This document shows, in pieces, positions 5,641-7,243 of a stretch of DNA of 7,243 nucleotides; position 1 is the first letter of the stretch, and the number at the start of each line of letters is the position of its first letter. Both the position numbers and the translations under genes were made by a program. Source of the DNA: an uncultured Collinsella sp. (GTDB taxonomy: Bacteria > Actinomycetota > Coriobacteriia > Coriobacteriales > Coriobacteriaceae); assembly GCA_900547285.1 (NCBI GenBank), contig URGF01000093.1:1-7243 (forward strand), in the 5' to 3' direction. A model generated the notes under the pieces. The model saw only the letters and a list, made by a program, of their open reading frames with translations, searched no databases and was not told where the DNA came from.

Positions 5641-6332
5641 GCATCCGCGACAACCTTGATATCTCGGCCTATCTGGTACTCGGCCCCGAAAACACCCTCG
5701 GACGCCCCGTGGGCGATGTGGTGGCCCAGGCGCTCGACGCCGGCTTTACCTGCATTCAGGTGCGTTCCAAGGTGGCAAGCGCCCGCGAGATCATCGCACT
5801 GACGGGCGATGCCGCGCAGGCCATCGCTCAGGCCGGCAAAACCGGGCAGGTCGCGCTGCTGATCGACGACCGCCTTGACTGCGTACTTGCCGCACGCGAG
5901 CAGGGTATTGCCGTCGACGGCGTGCATGTTGGCCAGAGCGACATCCCCGTCGAGGTCTGCCGCAAACTTTTGGGCCCCGATGCCATCGTGGGTCTTTCGG
6001 CCCGCTGCGAGGAGATGCTCGAGTACGTCAAGACCGCCGACATGAGCCTGGTCGATTACCTGGGCGTAGGCCCGCTCCACGAGACCGAAACCAAGCGCGA
6101 CTGCGGACGTGCGGCCGACGGCTCCATCATCACCAAGAGCTTTGAGGACCTGGCCGCCCTCCATGCGGCAAGCCCCGTCCCCATTGTGGTGGGCGGCGGC
6201 GTCAAGACGGCCGATCTGCCGCAACTCAAGTCCACCGGCGTCGACGGCTTCTTTGTGGTGAGCGCCGTCTGCAGCGCCGACGACCCCTACGCCGCAGCCG
6301 AGGAGCTCGTCGATACCTGGCAGCAAGCATAG
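5637..6332 (+). CDS. thiE: Thiamine-phosphate synthase
   Basis: Joins HMP-PP and hydroxyethylthiazole phosphate to thiamine phosphate and pyrophosphate; cytoplasmic TIM barrel. It has 231 residues, typical to slightly long. Motifs: TCIQVRSK near 38-45 (substrate loop), IDDRLD at 76-81 (usually INDRxD), DGVHVGQSDIP at 94-104, VGLSA near 119, DYLGVGPLHETETK at 140-153 (GPxxxTxTK diphosphate site), IVVGGGV at 183-189, and GVDGFFVVSAVCSADDP near the C-terminus (phosphate-binding end). The GTG start (5637-5639) overlaps the TGA of the previous gene as GTGA. AGGAGG at 5624-5629 is seven bases upstream, so translation is coupled. It uses the ThiM product directly; its other substrate needs ThiD, which is not in this window. 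It is the last gene of the TPP-controlled operon. Confidence 0.96.
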   Translation: MSIRDNLDISAYLVLGPENTLGRPVGDVVAQALDAGFTCIQVRSKVASAREIIALTGDAAQAIAQAGKTGQVALLIDDRLDCVLAAREQGIAVDGVHVGQSDIPVEVCRKLLGPDAIVGLSARCEEMLEYVKTADMSLVDYLGVGPLHETETKRDCGRAADGSIITKSFEDLAALHAASPVPIVVGGGVKTADLPQLKSTGVDGFFVVSAVCSADDPYAAAEELVDTWQQA

Positions 6333-6374
6333 ACCTATGCCGAGCAGTTGCTCCGCAGCCTCATATCTTCAAGA

Positions 6375-6424
6375 GCGGAAAGCGCATCCCAGTTTGGACG
6401 TCCATTCTGGGATGCGCTTTCCGC
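6375..6424. repeat. Long perfect hairpin, copy 1 of a tandem palindromic repeat
   Basis: A perfect 18-bp stem, GCGGAAAGCGCATCCCAG (6375-6392) against its reverse complement (6407-6424). The 14-nt loop itself contains the palindrome TGGACGTCCA (6395-6404). It lies between convergent genes and could end transcription from both sides, but no T-run follows on either strand, so it is not a standard intrinsic terminator. A second, related copy lies 14 bp on. Probably a dispersed REP-like element. Confidence 0.85.
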
Positions 6425-6435
6425 ATAGAGGACCA

Positions 6436-6487
6436 GCGGGAAACTGCGTCCCAGTCTGAACGCTGATTACGGGATGCAGTTTCCGGC
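6436..6487. repeat. Related hairpin, copy 2 of the tandem palindromic repeat
   Basis: GGAAACTGCGTCCC (6439-6452) pairs with GGGATGCAGTTTCC (6471-6484) through 14 pairs including one G-T wobble, with two more pairs outside one mismatch (GC at 6436-6437, GC at 6486-6487). It aligns base for base with copy 1, with a similar 18-nt centre (11 of 18 identical). Two adjacent stem pairs differ on both sides in a compensating way. It ends 7 bp before the stop of the patatin gene. Confidence 0.8.
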
Positions 6488-6494
6488 GTAGTCC

Positions 6495-7243
6495 CTACCC
6501 CGCCAGATACGCTTCCAGCGCGGGCAACGTCGCCTCCGCATCGCGACGGCCGATCTGGTAGATGCGCTCGAGTTCATCGGGCTCGCGGCACAGCGACGGC
6601 ACCTTCACCGATTCGCTCGGCCGCACCACAAAGATCTCGCCAGCGGCTTCGCGACGCGCCAGGTCATCGAGCGTGGCATTGTAGACCTCGTGCCGATGCT
6701 CAAGCGCCGCAACAAACTCCGGATAGTGACGATACACGCGACGCAGCATAGGCATCACGCTATTGGGCTGCTTTACAAAGCCTGCCGGCTGCGTCAGCAC
6801 CACCACGTTGCGGTCATAGCCTTGCTCAAACAGCCAAGCGCTGGGAATGGAATCGGCAACACCGCCATCCAAGTACTTACGACCCTCGATGGCAACAGGA
6901 CGCGTCGCCACGGGAATCGCCGACGACGCCCGGATCCACTCAATATCGCGCTCGTCGCCATAGGGCAGGTCATGGTAGACGGCCTGCCCCGTCTTAAGAT
7001 CGGTACATACGCACGTAAACTGCATGGGGCAGGCGCGATATGCCTCCAGATCGATGGGATCGCGCTCGATGGGTACCTCATGATAGGCAAACTCGGCATT
7101 GAACATATCGCCGGTTCGCAACCAGCTCGTCACGCTCGCATAGCGCTTGTCGGCGCAATAGGCCTTGTTGTAGCGAATGGCGCGGCCGATCTGGCGCGAT
7201 TTAAAGTTGTAGCCAAACGCCGCGCCCGCCGAGACACCCACCA
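6495..7243 (-). CDS. Patatin-like phospholipase with C-terminal DUF6363-like region; N-terminus beyond window
   Basis: Predicted serine lipid acyl hydrolase of the bacterial patatin family (YjjU-like). The frame enters from the right edge already inside the protein, since the first residues seen are VGVSAGAAFG, the GxSxG nucleophile elbow (Ser codon at 7230-7232). The missing part should be about 40 residues with the oxyanion glycine-rich loop. The catalytic Asp is in YLDGGVADSIP (Asp codon 6867-6869). After the patatin fold, a region from about YPEFVAALEHRHEVYN to the end, including FVVRPSESVKVPSL, resembles the DUF6363 domain that follows patatin in these proteins. No signal peptide can be judged. 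It converges on thiE across 162 bp holding two hairpins. The substrate is unknown. The GTG at 7239-7241 is not a real start. Confidence 0.9.
   Translation of the reverse strand, partial: VGVSAGAAFGYNFKSRQIGRAIRYNKAYCADKRYASVTSWLRTGDMFNAEFAYHEVPIERDPIDLEAYRACPMQFTCVCTDLKTGQAVYHDLPYGDERDIEWIRASSAIPVATRPVAIEGRKYLDGGVADSIPSAWLFEQGYDRNVVVLTQPAGFVKQPNSVMPMLRRVYRHYPEFVAALEHRHEVYNATLDDLARREAAGEIFVVRPSESVKVPSLCREPDELERIYQIGRRDAEATLPALEAYLAG

Noticed and set aside
5238..6326. 362-codon open frame on the minus strand
   Set aside because: Antisense to the thiamine-binding protein gene and thiE, both certain from motifs; long antisense frames are common at this GC content.
6342..6353. GAGCA-GT-TGCTC hairpin after thiE, considered as its terminator
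   Set aside because: The stem is only 5 bp with a 2-base loop and no T-run follows.

Overview
The window looks like chromosomal DNA from a high-GC (about 60% by eye), Gram-positive-type anaerobe. My best guess is class Coriobacteriia, for example Collinsella. That guess is an inference from protein style, strong AGGAGG-type ribosome binding sites, GTG starts and gene content; no marker gene here proves it.

Left half, minus strand, in transcription order. A Cof-type HAD hydrolase (4130-3222) is followed only 10 nt later by a LysR-type regulator (3211-2315). After a 155-bp gap carrying a perfect palindromic LysR-style operator comes a stand-alone MetE-core (cobalamin-independent methionine synthase-like) protein (2159-1026). 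Next is the N-terminal 70% of a UraA-type uracil/proton symporter, which runs off the left edge (903-1). The operator and gene order suggest that the LysR protein controls the MetE-like gene.

Centre. The 325-bp divergent region 4131-4455 contains a compound inverted repeat (two 35-bp arms, each with its own 9-bp terminal palindrome, around a 32-bp centre). It also contains a TPP riboswitch aptamer and a textbook intrinsic terminator. Together the last two form a transcriptional OFF switch for the thiamine operon.

Right half, plus strand. The operon is thiM (hydroxyethylthiazole kinase, GTG start), an MTH1187/YqgV-type thiamine-binding protein, and thiE (thiamine-phosphate synthase, GTG start overlapping the preceding stop). 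ThiM makes the thiazole phosphate and ThiE joins it to HMP-PP to give thiamine phosphate. No HMP kinase (thiD) or TMP kinase (thiL) is present in the window, so those steps must be encoded elsewhere.

Right end. thiE converges with a patatin-like phospholipase gene (minus strand, 5' end beyond the window). The 162-bp convergent gap holds two related hairpins in tandem, one with a perfect 18-bp stem. Their stems differ by compensatory base changes, which suggests a structured, dispersed repeat family.

I see no CRISPR array, tRNA, rRNA, intact transposase or phage gene. The genes are ordinary metabolism; the least explained material is the two intergenic palindromic elements and the LysR/MetE-core control region.
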